A DNA stretch of 64,000 bases from Flavobacteriaceae bacterium NBU2973 (GCA_026162565.1 JAOEIQ010000003.1:124001-188000); one strand, 5' to 3'; shown: positions 9,793-19,741, numbered from the stretch's first letter. Numbers and translations: made by a program. The notes: generated from the sequence alone by a model not told the origin.

Positions 9793-12639
9793 ATGTGTGA
9801 AAAACGAATTGCTTCAGTCTTTATAATCATATTTTCATTTTTGAGTACGCTTAATGCTCAAAAAAATACGATAGAAATTTCTGCTGAAGTAGATGTTATC
9901 ACGAAACAAATTCGTGTTTCGCAATCGATAGAATATGTTAATACTTCAGAAGCTATCCTTAATGATATTTATTTAAATGATTGGAGTAATAGCTTTTCAT
10001 CCAGAAAAACTCCACTTGCTGAACGATTTTCAGAAGAGTTTAGTACCAAGTTTCTTTTTGCAGATAAAAATGAATACGGATTCACGAAAGTATTCAATAT
10101 AAAACAAGACAATAAGGACCTCCAATTTGAACGATTAGAAAATCAACAAGACATCATTAAAGTTTCACTCAATAAACCTCTTAATCCAAGAGAATCCTAC
10201 AGGATTACTTTAGACTATATTATTAGACTGCCTAGTGACACATTTACTCGATATGGATTTACAGAAGAGAATGATTTTCATTTAAATTATTGGTTTATCT
10301 CACCTGCTGTTTATGATGGATCTTGGCAATATTACAGCAATAAAGATCTTGACGATTTATATATTCCTAAAAGCGCAATTACTCTCAATGTAGAAATTCC
10401 TTTAAACTATCAATTAATCAGTGAATTGGATTTTGTTAATAGAGTTGAAAATAGCAACTCACAAACTATAATTGTTTCGGGAGATAACAGAATTACTAGT
10501 AAGCTATATATTAAAAAATTACCCGTTTTTAAAACAGTACAAACAGATTATTTTAATATTATATCTGATATCACTGAAAAAGATCTAGAACCACAGGATA
10601 AAGCCATTATAAACGATAAAATAGCTGGCTTCATATCTAAAAACCTTGGTAGTTATCCTCATAAAAATATGCTTATTACAAGTGTAGATGACCGAAAAGA
10701 TCCTGTTTATGGATTAAACCAGCTGCCAAGCTTTATTCGTCCTTTTCCAAGTAATTTTCAATATGAACTAAAACTAGCGAAAGCTGCTATTGGTAGTTAT
10801 ATTAATAACACATTATTTCTAAATCCTAGAAAGGATTATTGGTTGCATGATGCCCTACAAGTATATTACTTAATGAAGTATGTAGACACTAATTATCCTA
10901 ACATGAAACTGCTAGGATCCTTCGCTAAAGTTTGGGGAGTCCGTTCGTTTCATGCAGCAGATTTAAAATTTAACGATCAGTATGGATTAGCATACATGCA
11001 CATGGCTCGTACAAATAGAGATCAAGCTATTTCAGTACAGAAAGATTCTCTACTAAAATTTAATAAAAATATTGCTGGAAAATATAAAGCTGGTGTTGGG
11101 TTAACCTATTTAGACGACTACATAAATAGTAACGTATTAGAAGAAAGTATCAAGGAGTTTTTAGAGAACCAAAAGTTATCAAATACGACATCTCAAGACT
11201 TTGAGAGTTTTATAAAATCTAAAACCGATAAAAACATCGATTGGTTTTTTGATGAGTTTGTTAATTCTAGAAGTAAAATTGATTACAAAATTAAAGATGT
11301 AATAAAGACAGAAGATTCTATAACACTGACAATAAAGAACAAGCAAAAAAGTTCGATGCCAATTTCGTTGTTTACCATAAATAATGATAGTATACTATCT
11401 AAACAATGGATTGAAAACGTAACGGACGAAAAAACGATAACAATCCCAAGAAATAATACAGAAAAATTGGTATTAAATTATGATGGTGCCATTCCAGAGT
11501 TTAATTTGAGAGATAATTGGGAATCGCTATCTGGTTGGTTCTTATCCAACAAACCGCTTCAGTTTAGGGTATTTCAAGACTTTGAAGACCCAAACTATAA
11601 CCAAGTGTTTTTTATGCCTTTGGTGCAGTTTAGAAACATCTATGATGGATTAACTTTAGGAACTCGTATATATAACAAAACGGTTTTACGAAAGCCTTTT
11701 ATTTATAGTTTTTCTCCACAATATGCTACCAAATCAAAATCCTTAACTGGTTCTGCTTCTATGTTTCATAGAATTATACTTGAAGATAAAAACCTTTATG
11801 AAATAGCTTATGGAGGACGCATTTCGTATGCTTCATTTGCTGAAGACTTATTTTTTAGAAGCATTTCGCCTTCACTTCAATTTAAATTTAGAGATAATTC
11901 AGATTTCAGATCCAACAAAAGGCAAGCTTTAGATTTTAGATTTATAGATATCACAAGAGACGAGGATGTCAATAACATTCTAAACCAAGAAGATGTTGAA
12001 CCTAATTACAGTGTGTTTAATGCCCGATTTATAAACTCTAATATAAATTTAGAAGATTTAACCAGTTGGTTTGCAGATTTTCAATATGCTAATGACTTTA
12101 GTAAAGTATCGTTTAACTATAGATATAGAAAGTTACTCAATAAAAACCATCAATTTAGTTTACGATTATTCGGAGGGTTATTTTTACATAACGATACACC
12201 AAGTAGTTCAGACTTTTTTAGTTTTGCTCTGGATAGACCAACAGATTATTTATTTGATTATAATTATTTAGGGCGTTCTGAAAATTCAGGATTGTTTAGC
12301 CAACAATTAATTATAGCTGAAGGTGGATTTAAATCTAAATTAAATCCTGCTTTTGCAAATCAATGGATGACCACAGCTAATTTAAGTGCTTCCATTTGGA
12401 GATATATCCAAGTTTATGGAGATGTTGGTTTAGTAAAAAATAAATCTCAAAGTGCAGAATTTGTTTACGATTCTGGAATTCGTTTAAATTTAGTTCAAGA
12501 TTACTTTGAGGTATATTTCCCTATTTATTCTAATTTAGGTTGGGAAATTGCTCAACCAAATTATGACGAGAAAATTCGTTTTATCTTCACGGTAGACCCA
12601 AAATCACTTCTAGGCTTATTTAGACGAAAATGGTTCTAG
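9793..12639 (+). CDS. Large secreted protein with degenerate M1-peptidase-like region and probable beta-barrel C-terminus
   Basis: ATG at 9793 is preferred. A TTG at 9772 also opens the frame but overlaps the previous gene and would put a hydrophilic tail before the signal peptide (ends near LSTLNAQ). The 948-residue protein has an N-terminal beta-rich region like M1 aminopeptidases, then a helical region around residues 325-365 where the zinc site should be. The second M1 motif is recognisable in altered form (WLHDALQVYY instead of WLNEGFATYL), and no HExxH exists upstream of it. The C-terminal 350 residues alternate aromatic strands and end in Trp-Phe, like an outer-membrane barrel. Probably a non-catalytic surface protein. 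Confidence 0.7.
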   Translation: MCEKRIASVFIIIFSFLSTLNAQKNTIEISAEVDVITKQIRVSQSIEYVNTSEAILNDIYLNDWSNSFSSRKTPLAERFSEEFSTKFLFADKNEYGFTKVFNIKQDNKDLQFERLENQQDIIKVSLNKPLNPRESYRITLDYIIRLPSDTFTRYGFTEENDFHLNYWFISPAVYDGSWQYYSNKDLDDLYIPKSAITLNVEIPLNYQLISELDFVNRVENSNSQTIIVSGDNRITSKLYIKKLPVFKTVQTDYFNIISDITEKDLEPQDKAIINDKIAGFISKNLGSYPHKNMLITSVDDRKDPVYGLNQLPSFIRPFPSNFQYELKLAKAAIGSYINNTLFLNPRKDYWLHDALQVYYLMKYVDTNYPNMKLLGSFAKVWGVRSFHAADLKFNDQYGLAYMHMARTNRDQAISVQKDSLLKFNKNIAGKYKAGVGLTYLDDYINSNVLEESIKEFLENQKLSNTTSQDFESFIKSKTDKNIDWFFDEFVNSRSKIDYKIKDVIKTEDSITLTIKNKQKSSMPISLFTINNDSILSKQWIENVTDEKTITIPRNNTEKLVLNYDGAIPEFNLRDNWESLSGWFLSNKPLQFRVFQDFEDPNYNQVFFMPLVQFRNIYDGLTLGTRIYNKTVLRKPFIYSFSPQYATKSKSLTGSASMFHRIILEDKNLYEIAYGGRISYASFAEDLFFRSISPSLQFKFRDNSDFRSNKRQALDFRFIDITRDEDVNNILNQEDVEPNYSVFNARFINSNINLEDLTSWFADFQYANDFSKVSFNYRYRKLLNKNHQFSLRLFGGLFLHNDTPSSSDFFSFALDRPTDYLFDYNYLGRSENSGLFSQQLIIAEGGFKSKLNPAFANQWMTTANLSASIWRYIQVYGDVGLVKNKSQSAEFVYDSGIRLNLVQDYFEVYFPIYSNLGWEIAQPNYDEKIRFIFTVDPKSLLGLFRRKWF

Positions 12640-12749
12640 AAATTATCAATTTCTTAACCAAGATTTCGATTAGCCTATTTTTTTTGAACTTTTTTCAATA
12701 AATCAATCAAAACATCATGTATTTTTAATTTTATTAACATGATTGCCAA

Positions 12750-12780
12750 TTGCAAAAAAGCATCAAAATAGCTAGATTTG
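12750..12780 (+). promoter_or_regulatory. Bacteroidota-type promoter for the 2-oxoacid dehydrogenase gene
   Basis: TTG at 12750-12752 and TAGATTTG at 12773-12780, separated by 20 bp, fit the TTG / TAnnTTTG consensus. The -7 box lies 19 bp before the ATG at 12800, so the leader would be very short. Confidence 0.65.
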
Positions 12781-12799
12781 CATAATATCTATCACGACT

Positions 12800-15211
12800 A
12801 TGCAAACAAATCCTGACTTACAAAAAGGCCTTTCATTTGATGATTTTAAAACAGAAGTAATCAATGATTATAAAATAGCTGTTACATCTCGTGAGTGTAG
12901 TTTATTAGGCCGTAGAGAAGTACTTACGGGAAAAGCAAAGTTTGGTATTTTCGGAGATGGTAAAGAAGTGCCTCAATTAGCTTGGGCTAAAGCATTTAAA
13001 AATGGTGATTTTCGTTCTGGTTATTATCGTGATCAAACGTTTATGATGGCTATTGGAGAACTTACCATAGAGCAATTTTTCGCTGGATTGTATGCCAATA
13101 CAGATTTAAATCATGAACCAATGTCTGCTGGTCGTCAAATGGGAGGCCATTTTGCTACACATAGTTTAGATGAAAATGGACAGTGGAAAAACTTAACTAA
13201 ACAAAAAAACTCAAGTGCTGATATCTCACCTACAGCTGGGCAAATGCCGCGCTTATTAGGTTTAGCACAAGCATCAAAAATATATAGACACGTAAAAGGC
13301 ATTGATGCCTCTAACTTTTCTGATAAAGGTAATGAAGTAGCTTGGGGAACTATAGGAAATGCCAGTACGAGCGAGGGGTTATTTTTTGAAACCATTAATG
13401 CAGCTGGTGTGTTACAAGTACCAATGGTTATGAGTGTTTGGGATGATGAATATGGAATTTCAGTTCATGCCAAGCACCAAACAACAAAAGAAAACATCTC
13501 TGAAATCTTAAAAGGATTCCAACGTGAAGGTGATTCTAATGGTTATGAAATTTTACGAGTTCACGGTTGGGACTATGCAAGTTTGATTGATACCTATCAG
13601 CAAGCTTCAAAAATTGCTCGTGAAGAACATGTGCCTGTTTTAATTCATGTTAGCGAATTAACGCAACCACAAGGTCACTCAACTTCAGGTTCACACGAAC
13701 GCTATAAATCTAAAGATAGATTAGCTTGGGAAGCAGAATACGATTGCAATGCTAAAATGCGTGAATGGATTATATCTAATGGTATTGCTACAGATGACAA
13801 TTTAAGTGCATTAGAAAAAGATATTAAAAAGCAGGTAAGAGATGGTAAAAAAGCAGCTTGGTCTGCCATAATAAATCCGATTAATGCAGAACGACATGAG
13901 ATGCTATCGCTTCTTGAGAATCTAGCCAATACTAGTAGTAACAAAAATTTCATTTTAAAGCTTAAAAATGATTTAACTGAAATCGCAGAGCCTATTAGAA
14001 AAGATATTTTATCAACTGCTAGAAAAGCATTGCGCTATACTATTAACGAATCATCAACTGAAAAAACACAGTTTCAAAATTGGATACAATCGTATTTTGA
14101 AACGATTCAACCTAAATACAGTTCTCATTTATATAGCTCTTCTGATGCCAATATTTATAAAGCAAAAGAAGTCTTACCAACTTATGATGCTAATGCAGAA
14201 GATGTAGATGCTAGAGTGATACTACGTGATAATTTTGACACTATTTTTAGTAAGTATCCTGAAGCTTTAGTATTTGGTGAAGATGCAGGACATATTGGAG
14301 ACGTCAATCAAGGATTAGAAGGCTTACAAGAAAAGTATGGCGAATTACGTGTGGCAGATGTTGGAATTCGTGAAGCCTCTATTTTAGGACAAGGAATAGG
14401 ATTAGCTATGCGTGGCTTACGTCCAATAGCAGAAATTCAATATCTAGATTACATATTATATGCACTTCAAATAATGAGTGATGACTTGGCTACCCTTCAG
14501 TATAGAACTAAAGGACGCCAAAAAGCACCATTAATTATTAGAACCAGAGGTCACAGACTAGAAGGTATTTGGCATTCAGGTTCTCAAATGGGAGGAATTA
14601 TTCACCTAATTAGAGGTATTTATATCTTGGTTCCACGAAATATGACTAAAGCTGCAGGTTTTTACAATACACTTTTAGAATGTGATGAACCTGCTGTAAT
14701 TGTTGAGTGTTTAAATGGTTACCGACTTAAAGAAAAAATGCCTAACAATTTAGGTGAGTTCAAAACACCTATTGGAGTTGTTGAAACAATTAGAGAAGGA
14801 AGTGATATTACGCTAGTCTCTTATGGTTCAACACTTCGTTTAGTAGAGGAAGCTGCAAAAGAACTTCAGCAAGTTGGAATTGAAACCGAAATTATAGATT
14901 GCCAGTCCTTATTACCTTTCGATATTAATCATGATATCGTAAAAAGTATTGCAAAAACAAATCGTTTATTAGTCATAGATGAAGATGTTCCTGGTGGAGC
15001 TTCTGCCTATATTTTGCAAGAAATAATAGAGAATCAAAACGCTTACCAACATTTAGATAGCAAACCACATACACTAGCTGCAAAACCACATCGTCCTGCT
15101 TACGGAACAGACGGAGACTATTTCTCAAAACCATCTACCGAAGATATTTTTGAAAAGGTATACAGCATCATGCATGAAGCTAATCCAGAAGATTTTCCAA
15201 AATTATTTTAA
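12800..15211 (+). CDS. Fused alpha/beta E1 of branched-chain 2-oxoacid dehydrogenase
   Basis: One 803-residue protein carries both halves of a thiamine-diphosphate E1 enzyme. Residues 1-380 are alpha-like: SGYYRDQTFMMAIG near 73, and GNASTSEGLFFETIN near 186 at the place of the ThDP/Mg motif. Residues from about 465 on are beta-like: VFGEDAGHIGDV, then RVADVGIREASILGQGIGLA, and a C-terminal transketolase domain with VIDEDVPGGASA. The reaction is oxidative decarboxylation of 2-oxo acids, probably of branched chains, feeding branched fatty acid synthesis. Fused E1 proteins of this type are common in Bacteroidota. Substrate choice is inferred from family resemblance. A promoter precedes it and a terminator follows. 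Confidence 0.88.
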   Translation: MQTNPDLQKGLSFDDFKTEVINDYKIAVTSRECSLLGRREVLTGKAKFGIFGDGKEVPQLAWAKAFKNGDFRSGYYRDQTFMMAIGELTIEQFFAGLYANTDLNHEPMSAGRQMGGHFATHSLDENGQWKNLTKQKNSSADISPTAGQMPRLLGLAQASKIYRHVKGIDASNFSDKGNEVAWGTIGNASTSEGLFFETINAAGVLQVPMVMSVWDDEYGISVHAKHQTTKENISEILKGFQREGDSNGYEILRVHGWDYASLIDTYQQASKIAREEHVPVLIHVSELTQPQGHSTSGSHERYKSKDRLAWEAEYDCNAKMREWIISNGIATDDNLSALEKDIKKQVRDGKKAAWSAIINPINAERHEMLSLLENLANTSSNKNFILKLKNDLTEIAEPIRKDILSTARKALRYTINESSTEKTQFQNWIQSYFETIQPKYSSHLYSSSDANIYKAKEVLPTYDANAEDVDARVILRDNFDTIFSKYPEALVFGEDAGHIGDVNQGLEGLQEKYGELRVADVGIREASILGQGIGLAMRGLRPIAEIQYLDYILYALQIMSDDLATLQYRTKGRQKAPLIIRTRGHRLEGIWHSGSQMGGIIHLIRGIYILVPRNMTKAAGFYNTLLECDEPAVIVECLNGYRLKEKMPNNLGEFKTPIGVVETIREGSDITLVSYGSTLRLVEEAAKELQQVGIETEIIDCQSLLPFDINHDIVKSIAKTNRLLVIDEDVPGGASAYILQEIIENQNAYQHLDSKPHTLAAKPHRPAYGTDGDYFSKPSTEDIFEKVYSIMHEANPEDFPKLF

Positions 15212-15239
15212 AATAATTAAACCTTTTATAAAACTTTAA

Positions 15240-15268
15240 GTCTTACTAAACTAGTAAGGCTTTTTTTT
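15240..15268 (+). terminator. Intrinsic terminator after the E1 gene
   Basis: GTCTTACT (15240-15247) pairs with AGTAAGGC (15253-15260), with a 5-nt loop and one G-T pair, followed directly by eight T residues. Confidence 0.85.
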
Positions 15269-15342
15269 AGCTAAAATATTACTATTGTAGCATGAAAAAT
15301 TAACTTACTGATACTTTTAACCTAGCCTTAAAGATCAATTTT

Positions 15343-16524
15343 ATGAAACAAACAATCTATTTAGCGCTCACAATTCTGCTAGCAGTATCGTGCTCTAACG
15401 AAGACTCTGGTTCTAATAATCCAGAACAACAAGATACAGGATTTGATTTTTCAAGCATCCTAAATATCAATTTTGATGCGCTACCAAACTATGAAAATCA
15501 ACCAATTCCAGCCTATATCACAAAAGACAATACACAAGGAAATGATATTACTAATGAAGTAGCTACTTTGGGAAGAATTTTGTTTTATGATGAAAATTTA
15601 TCAATTAATAATACTGTTTCGTGTGCAAGTTGCCACAAACAAGAATTGGCTTTTGGTGATGACAATTCTCAAAGTATTGGAGTTAATGGCGTAACTGGAA
15701 GGCACTCCATGCGATTGGTAAACTCCCGATTTGCAAATGAAAGTAATTTTTTCTGGGATGAGAGAGCTAGTTCATTAGAACAACAAACAACCATGCCTAT
15801 TCAAGATCATATAGAAATGGGCTTCAGTGGTGAAGATGGTAATTTAAGTTTTAGTGACCTTATTTCTAAACTAGAAAACACAGAATACTATGCAGAACTT
15901 TTTGCTTTTGCTTTTGGTTCTGAAGAGATCACTGAAGCTAAAATGCAAATAGCTTTAGCGCAATTTGTTAGAAGTATTCAGTCATTTGATAGCAAATACG
16001 ATATTGGAAGATCTCAAGTAAATAATGATATGCAACCTTTTCCAAATTTTACAACTCAAGAAAACAATGGTAAAAATTTATTTTTACAACCACCAAATTT
16101 CAATAATCAAGGTATGAGAATTAGTGGCGGAATTGGTTGTGCTGGTTGTCATCAAGCTCCAGAATTTGATATAGATCCTAATTCACTAAACAATGGAGTT
16201 ATTGGCACTCCAACTGGAACTGGTAGTGATTTAGTAGTAACACGTTCTCCTAGTTTAAGAGATGTTGTAAAAGCAGATGGTACAAGTAATGGTCCTTTTA
16301 TGCATATTGGCTTAAGTAATAATTTAAACACTGTACTTAACCATTATGATGCTATAAATTTAGCTGGAAATAACAATCTAGATCCAAGGTTGATGCCTGG
16401 AGGAAATCCGCAACAACTAAATCTTACACAGCAAGAACGTGCTGATGTATTAGCATTTATAAATACATTAGCAGGAACTAATATTTATACAGACACTAAA
16501 TGGAGTAACCCATTTATAAATTAG
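15343..16524 (+). CDS. Di-haem cytochrome c peroxidase (MauG/CcpA family), lipoprotein
   Basis: The 393-residue protein has a lipoprotein signal peptide (AVSC, Cys17) and two c-type haem sites: CASCH at 94-98 and CAGCH at 266-270. Around them are family features: RHSMRLVNSRF, FFWDERASSLEQQ, and a C-terminal DVLAFINTLAGT. Di-haem peroxidases reduce hydrogen peroxide in the periplasm with electrons from cytochrome c. Related MauG-like proteins oxidise other substrates, so the true electron donor or substrate is open. It is a single transcription unit between two terminators. Confidence 0.9.
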   Translation: MKQTIYLALTILLAVSCSNEDSGSNNPEQQDTGFDFSSILNINFDALPNYENQPIPAYITKDNTQGNDITNEVATLGRILFYDENLSINNTVSCASCHKQELAFGDDNSQSIGVNGVTGRHSMRLVNSRFANESNFFWDERASSLEQQTTMPIQDHIEMGFSGEDGNLSFSDLISKLENTEYYAELFAFAFGSEEITEAKMQIALAQFVRSIQSFDSKYDIGRSQVNNDMQPFPNFTTQENNGKNLFLQPPNFNNQGMRISGGIGCAGCHQAPEFDIDPNSLNNGVIGTPTGTGSDLVVTRSPSLRDVVKADGTSNGPFMHIGLSNNLNTVLNHYDAINLAGNNNLDPRLMPGGNPQQLNLTQQERADVLAFINTLAGTNIYTDTKWSNPFIN

Positions 16525-16548
16525 TTAATTCGAACATAAAACATGAAT

Positions 16549-16576
16549 AAGCCCTTACTTACGTTTGGGCTTTTTT
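16549..16576 (+). terminator. Intrinsic terminator after the di-haem peroxidase gene
   Basis: AAGCCC (16549-16554) pairs with GGGCTT (16567-16572), and a run of six T follows from 16571. The loop is 12 nt. Confidence 0.7.
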
Positions 16577-16606
16577 ATATATTTAAAGATTACTAATACA
16601 ATCTAT

Positions 16607-18211
16607 ATGCTAACAAAGTCTGATAAAGAACAACTTCGAGGAACCATTTTTAAACATTTAGATGGCATTGCAACTTCTACCACAGCTTTTGCCCTTCACA
16701 AAAAAGGTGTTTTAAATTATTTATTAGAACAGAAAAAATGTGAACTTCCTGAATTAACTAAAAAGTTTAGTGCTAATGAAGGTTATCTTAATGTTGCATT
16801 ACGTGTTTTATGTTCTCAAGGTTGGTTAGAGCAACATTTAGATAATGCTTCTGATAGTATTGCGTATGAAATAAATTCAAACTCTGAAAAAGCGTTTGCT
16901 TTAGCTCATGTTTATGAAGATGTTGTGAACTTACTTAATTATTCAGTTAAATTTCCTGAAGAGCGTATTGGACCAGATGTTTTTATCGCATTAGAAAAAA
17001 TATTTAAAAAGTTTGAAAATAAATTCGATCTTAAAAACGTAGAAGACAATTCGGTTGAAGCACAAATACTCAAGCATATTGAAGGTGCTATCGCAGGACC
17101 AATAATAGTGCTTTTAGGTGTTAATGGATTTTTTCATAAATACTTTATGGAAGCGTCTTTTAGAGCGCATGAGTATCATAAAGACCCTGAAAGTTTCAAA
17201 AAAATATTAGATTTCTTTTCGCATTTAGGTTGGTTTACAAAAAAGAATGATACCTATCGCTTTACAGATGAAGGTTTGTTTTTTGCTAAACGAGCTAGTG
17301 CTTATGGAGTAACAGTTTCCTATTTACCAACTTTTGTACAGTTAGACGAGTTGATTTTTGGTAATCCATTAGTATTAAAAAATGACAATCCTGAAGATAC
17401 CGAAAAACATGTGCATCGTGAGATGAATGTTTGGGGAAGTGGTGGTGCTCACTCTACGTATTTTAAAGTTATAGACGAAGTTATTATTGAGTTGTTCAAC
17501 AGACCAATAGATGAGCAACCAAAAGGTATTTTAGATATGGGTTGTGGTAATGGCGCGTTTATAGAGCATATTTTCGATGTGATTGAAAAACGCACGAGTC
17601 GCGGAAAAGTATTAGAAGAACATCCGTTATTACTAGTAGGAGCAGATTTTAATAAGGCTGCATTAAAAGTTACTCGAGCTAATTTAATTAAAGCAGATAT
17701 TTGGGCAAAAGTCATTTGGGGAGATATTGGCAGACCAGATTTATTGGCTAACGATTTAAAAGAAGACTATAATATAGAATTAAGCGATTTATTAAATGTG
17801 CGAACGTTTTTAGATCATAATCGTATTTGGGCAGCACCAAAGAATAGCTATAATACTATAAGTGAATCCTCTGGAGCTTATGCGCATCAAGGTGTTCGAA
17901 TTAATAATAATTTTATAGAAGATTCGCTACAAGAGCATTTAACCAAATGGAAACCTTATGTGGAGAAGTTTGGGCTATTAATCATCGAATTACATACCAT
18001 TAACCCAAAACTTACGGCTAAAAATTTAGGAAAAACTGCAGCCACAGCTTACGATGCGACGCACGGTTACAGCGATCAATATATAGTAGAGGTTGATGTG
18101 TTTAATACGGTTGCAGCTAAAGCAGGTTTATTTCCAGATCCTCAACATTTTGCTAAATTTCCAGATAGTGAATTAGCAACTGTAAGTATCAATCTGTTAA
18201 AAGGAAACTAA
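16607..18211 (+). CDS. SAM-dependent methyltransferase with N-terminal winged-helix regions
   Basis: ATG at 16607 is chosen: an upstream in-frame start at 16565 sits inside the terminator of the preceding gene. The 534-residue protein has two helical segments resembling the dimerisation/winged-helix regions of O-methyltransferases (about 10-90 and 180-250). A class I SAM site, GILDMGCGNGAF, is near residue 308 and VGADFNKAALK near 347. It is longer than simple methyltransferases and resembles methyltransferases linked to polyketide chemistry, though no synthase is nearby. It heads a run with DoxX, a second methyltransferase and a DUF202 gene. The methyl acceptor is unknown. Confidence 0.75.
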   Translation: MLTKSDKEQLRGTIFKHLDGIATSTTAFALHKKGVLNYLLEQKKCELPELTKKFSANEGYLNVALRVLCSQGWLEQHLDNASDSIAYEINSNSEKAFALAHVYEDVVNLLNYSVKFPEERIGPDVFIALEKIFKKFENKFDLKNVEDNSVEAQILKHIEGAIAGPIIVLLGVNGFFHKYFMEASFRAHEYHKDPESFKKILDFFSHLGWFTKKNDTYRFTDEGLFFAKRASAYGVTVSYLPTFVQLDELIFGNPLVLKNDNPEDTEKHVHREMNVWGSGGAHSTYFKVIDEVIIELFNRPIDEQPKGILDMGCGNGAFIEHIFDVIEKRTSRGKVLEEHPLLLVGADFNKAALKVTRANLIKADIWAKVIWGDIGRPDLLANDLKEDYNIELSDLLNVRTFLDHNRIWAAPKNSYNTISESSGAYAHQGVRINNNFIEDSLQEHLTKWKPYVEKFGLLIIELHTINPKLTAKNLGKTAATAYDATHGYSDQYIVEVDVFNTVAAKAGLFPDPQHFAKFPDSELATVSINLLKGN

Positions 18212-18230
18212 TAACTAAACTATAGAAATA

Positions 18231-18608
18231 ATGATGACTAAAAATTTTAACGATCTAGCACTTTTACTCATGCGATTAGGATTTGGAGGACTTATGCTAA
18301 CGCATGGTATCCCAAAATTATCTAAACTAGGAGACAGTCCAATAGAATTTCCAGATCCAATAGGAGTTGGTGCTACAGCATCATTAATTTTAACATTAAT
18401 AGGAGAAGTAGTCGCTCCAGCTTTAATTGTTATTGGCTACAAAACTAAATTAGCGGCAATTCCTGCAGCAATTACGATGCTTGTGGCAGCTTTTGTAGTA
18501 CATTTTAGTGATCCTTTAGGCACTAAAGAAAAAGCGTTACTGTATCTAATTGGCTTTGTGGTAATCTTTTTAGCTGGACCTGGAAAGTATTCTATCGATA
18601 AAAAATAA
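18231..18608 (+). CDS. DoxX family membrane protein
   Basis: The 125-residue protein has four hydrophobic segments and the DoxX N-terminal pattern ALLLMRLGFGGLMLTHGIPK. DoxX-family proteins are small inner-membrane proteins, some tied to quinone- or thiol-linked redox processes. The specific role is unknown. The gene starts 19 bp after the methyltransferase, and its TAA shares one base with the ATG of the next gene, so the four genes 16607-19563 are probably one transcript. Confidence 0.85.
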   Translation: MMTKNFNDLALLLMRLGFGGLMLTHGIPKLSKLGDSPIEFPDPIGVGATASLILTLIGEVVAPALIVIGYKTKLAAIPAAITMLVAAFVVHFSDPLGTKEKALLYLIGFVVIFLAGPGKYSIDKK

Positions 18609-19297
18609 TGATTGTAAAAGATACTATAGCAGATGAGTTTAACGAGTTTTCAAAAAATTATACTGAAGACATGGTTAAATGTGTGCCATATTATCTTGAC
18701 TTATTGAATTGTTTTACAGAAGAACTTCCTAAAAACTTTCAGCCCAAAACTATTTTAGATTTGGGTTGTGGTAATGGTAATGTCACCAATATTCTTACTC
18801 AAATGTTTCCAGATGCAGAATATACAATGGTTGATGCCTCTCAAGATATGCTTGATTTTTGTAATAAACGATTCTCTAATTACACTATCAATTTAGTGAA
18901 TTCGTATTTTAATGACTTTAGTTTTTCTAACAATTACTACGATTTAATAGTTGCTGGATTTAGCTTACATCATTGTACAACGGAAGACAAAAAATCAATC
19001 TATAAAAAAATCCATGCTTCGCTAGCTCAAAATGGCATTTTTGCTTGCTCTGATTTAATGATTGATAAAACCTCTGAAGAGCATATAGCCCATTTAGAGA
19101 CGTGGAAAGCGTTTGTATCTCAAAATTTTGATGATACAGAAAAATGGACTTGGTTAATGGAACATTATAACCAATTTGATAGACCTGAAAGCACGATCGA
19201 CCATAAAAAATGGTTAGAACAAGGAGGTTTTAAACAGATAGAATTTACAATAAACGATACCTATTGGGCGCATTTTAAAGCTCAAAAAAATGCATGA
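18608..19297 (+). CDS. Class I SAM-dependent methyltransferase
   Basis: This 229-residue cytoplasmic protein shows a clear SAM-binding core: TILDLGCGNGNVTNIL near residue 48, the acidic MVDASQDML near 75, and YDLIVAGFSLHHC near 117. The overall pattern resembles small-molecule methyltransferases of the UbiE/CmoA type. The substrate cannot be told from the sequence. It overlaps the DoxX stop by one base and the next gene by four (ATGA), indicating translational coupling. Confidence 0.85.
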   Translation: MIVKDTIADEFNEFSKNYTEDMVKCVPYYLDLLNCFTEELPKNFQPKTILDLGCGNGNVTNILTQMFPDAEYTMVDASQDMLDFCNKRFSNYTINLVNSYFNDFSFSNNYYDLIVAGFSLHHCTTEDKKSIYKKIHASLAQNGIFACSDLMIDKTSEEHIAHLETWKAFVSQNFDDTEKWTWLMEHYNQFDRPESTIDHKKWLEQGGFKQIEFTINDTYWAHFKAQKNA

Positions 19298-19563
19298 AAG
19301 ACACAACAGACAAACCACTCATTACACGCGACTGGTTAGCGATAGAACGCACCAAATTGGCTAACGAGCGTACATTTTTAGCTTATTTTAGAACCTTTAT
19401 AGTTATTCTCGGTACAGGAATTACCATTCTTAAATTAGAACTATTTGAAGATTTAGAATCCTTTGGATTGGCATTAACTATTGCCTCTCCAATAATTCTC
19501 TTGATAGGTATTATAAGACTATTTAGTGTAAAACGTAAAATAAAGAAACATTATAAGTTTTAG
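19294..19563 (+). CDS. DUF202 (YidH-like) membrane protein
   Basis: The 89-residue protein contains the DUF202 signature: an N-terminal LAIERTKLANERTFLAYFRT, then two hydrophobic segments (about 30-50 and 58-75) and a basic tail. The family consists of small inner-membrane proteins of unknown function. It is the last gene of the methyltransferase/DoxX run and overlaps the previous gene by 4 bp. Confidence 0.85.
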   Translation: MKDTTDKPLITRDWLAIERTKLANERTFLAYFRTFIVILGTGITILKLELFEDLESFGLALTIASPIILLIGIIRLFSVKRKIKKHYKF

Positions 19564-19580
19564 AGACTATTCGGGTTTTT

Positions 19581-19654
19581 GTCATTCTGAACGTTTACAT
19601 TGAGCTGGACAGTGAGGTTCTCGAACTGGGCGAAATGAAGTGAAGAATCTCAAA
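19581..19654. repeat. Dispersed flavobacterial intergenic repeat, copy A
   Basis: The 178-bp gap between the DUF202 gene and the next gene contains GTCATTCTGAAC, a TTTACATTGAGCT segment, TCGAACTGGGCGAAATGAAG and GAAGAATCTCA. The TTTACATTGAGCT segment, preceded by CTGAAC, recurs with small changes at 23121-23140. Such degenerate elements lie only between genes in this window. Confidence 0.55.
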
Positions 19655-19741
19655 ATATTTAAGTATCATTTAAAAAAGATGTAGTGCTCAAAAATTTGAA
19701 TTATAATATAAAATAGATTTCCGTTTTCACGGAAAATAAAT

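Noticed and set aside
16565-16606. Earlier start of the 534-residue methyltransferase
   Set aside because: It falls inside the terminator of the preceding gene.
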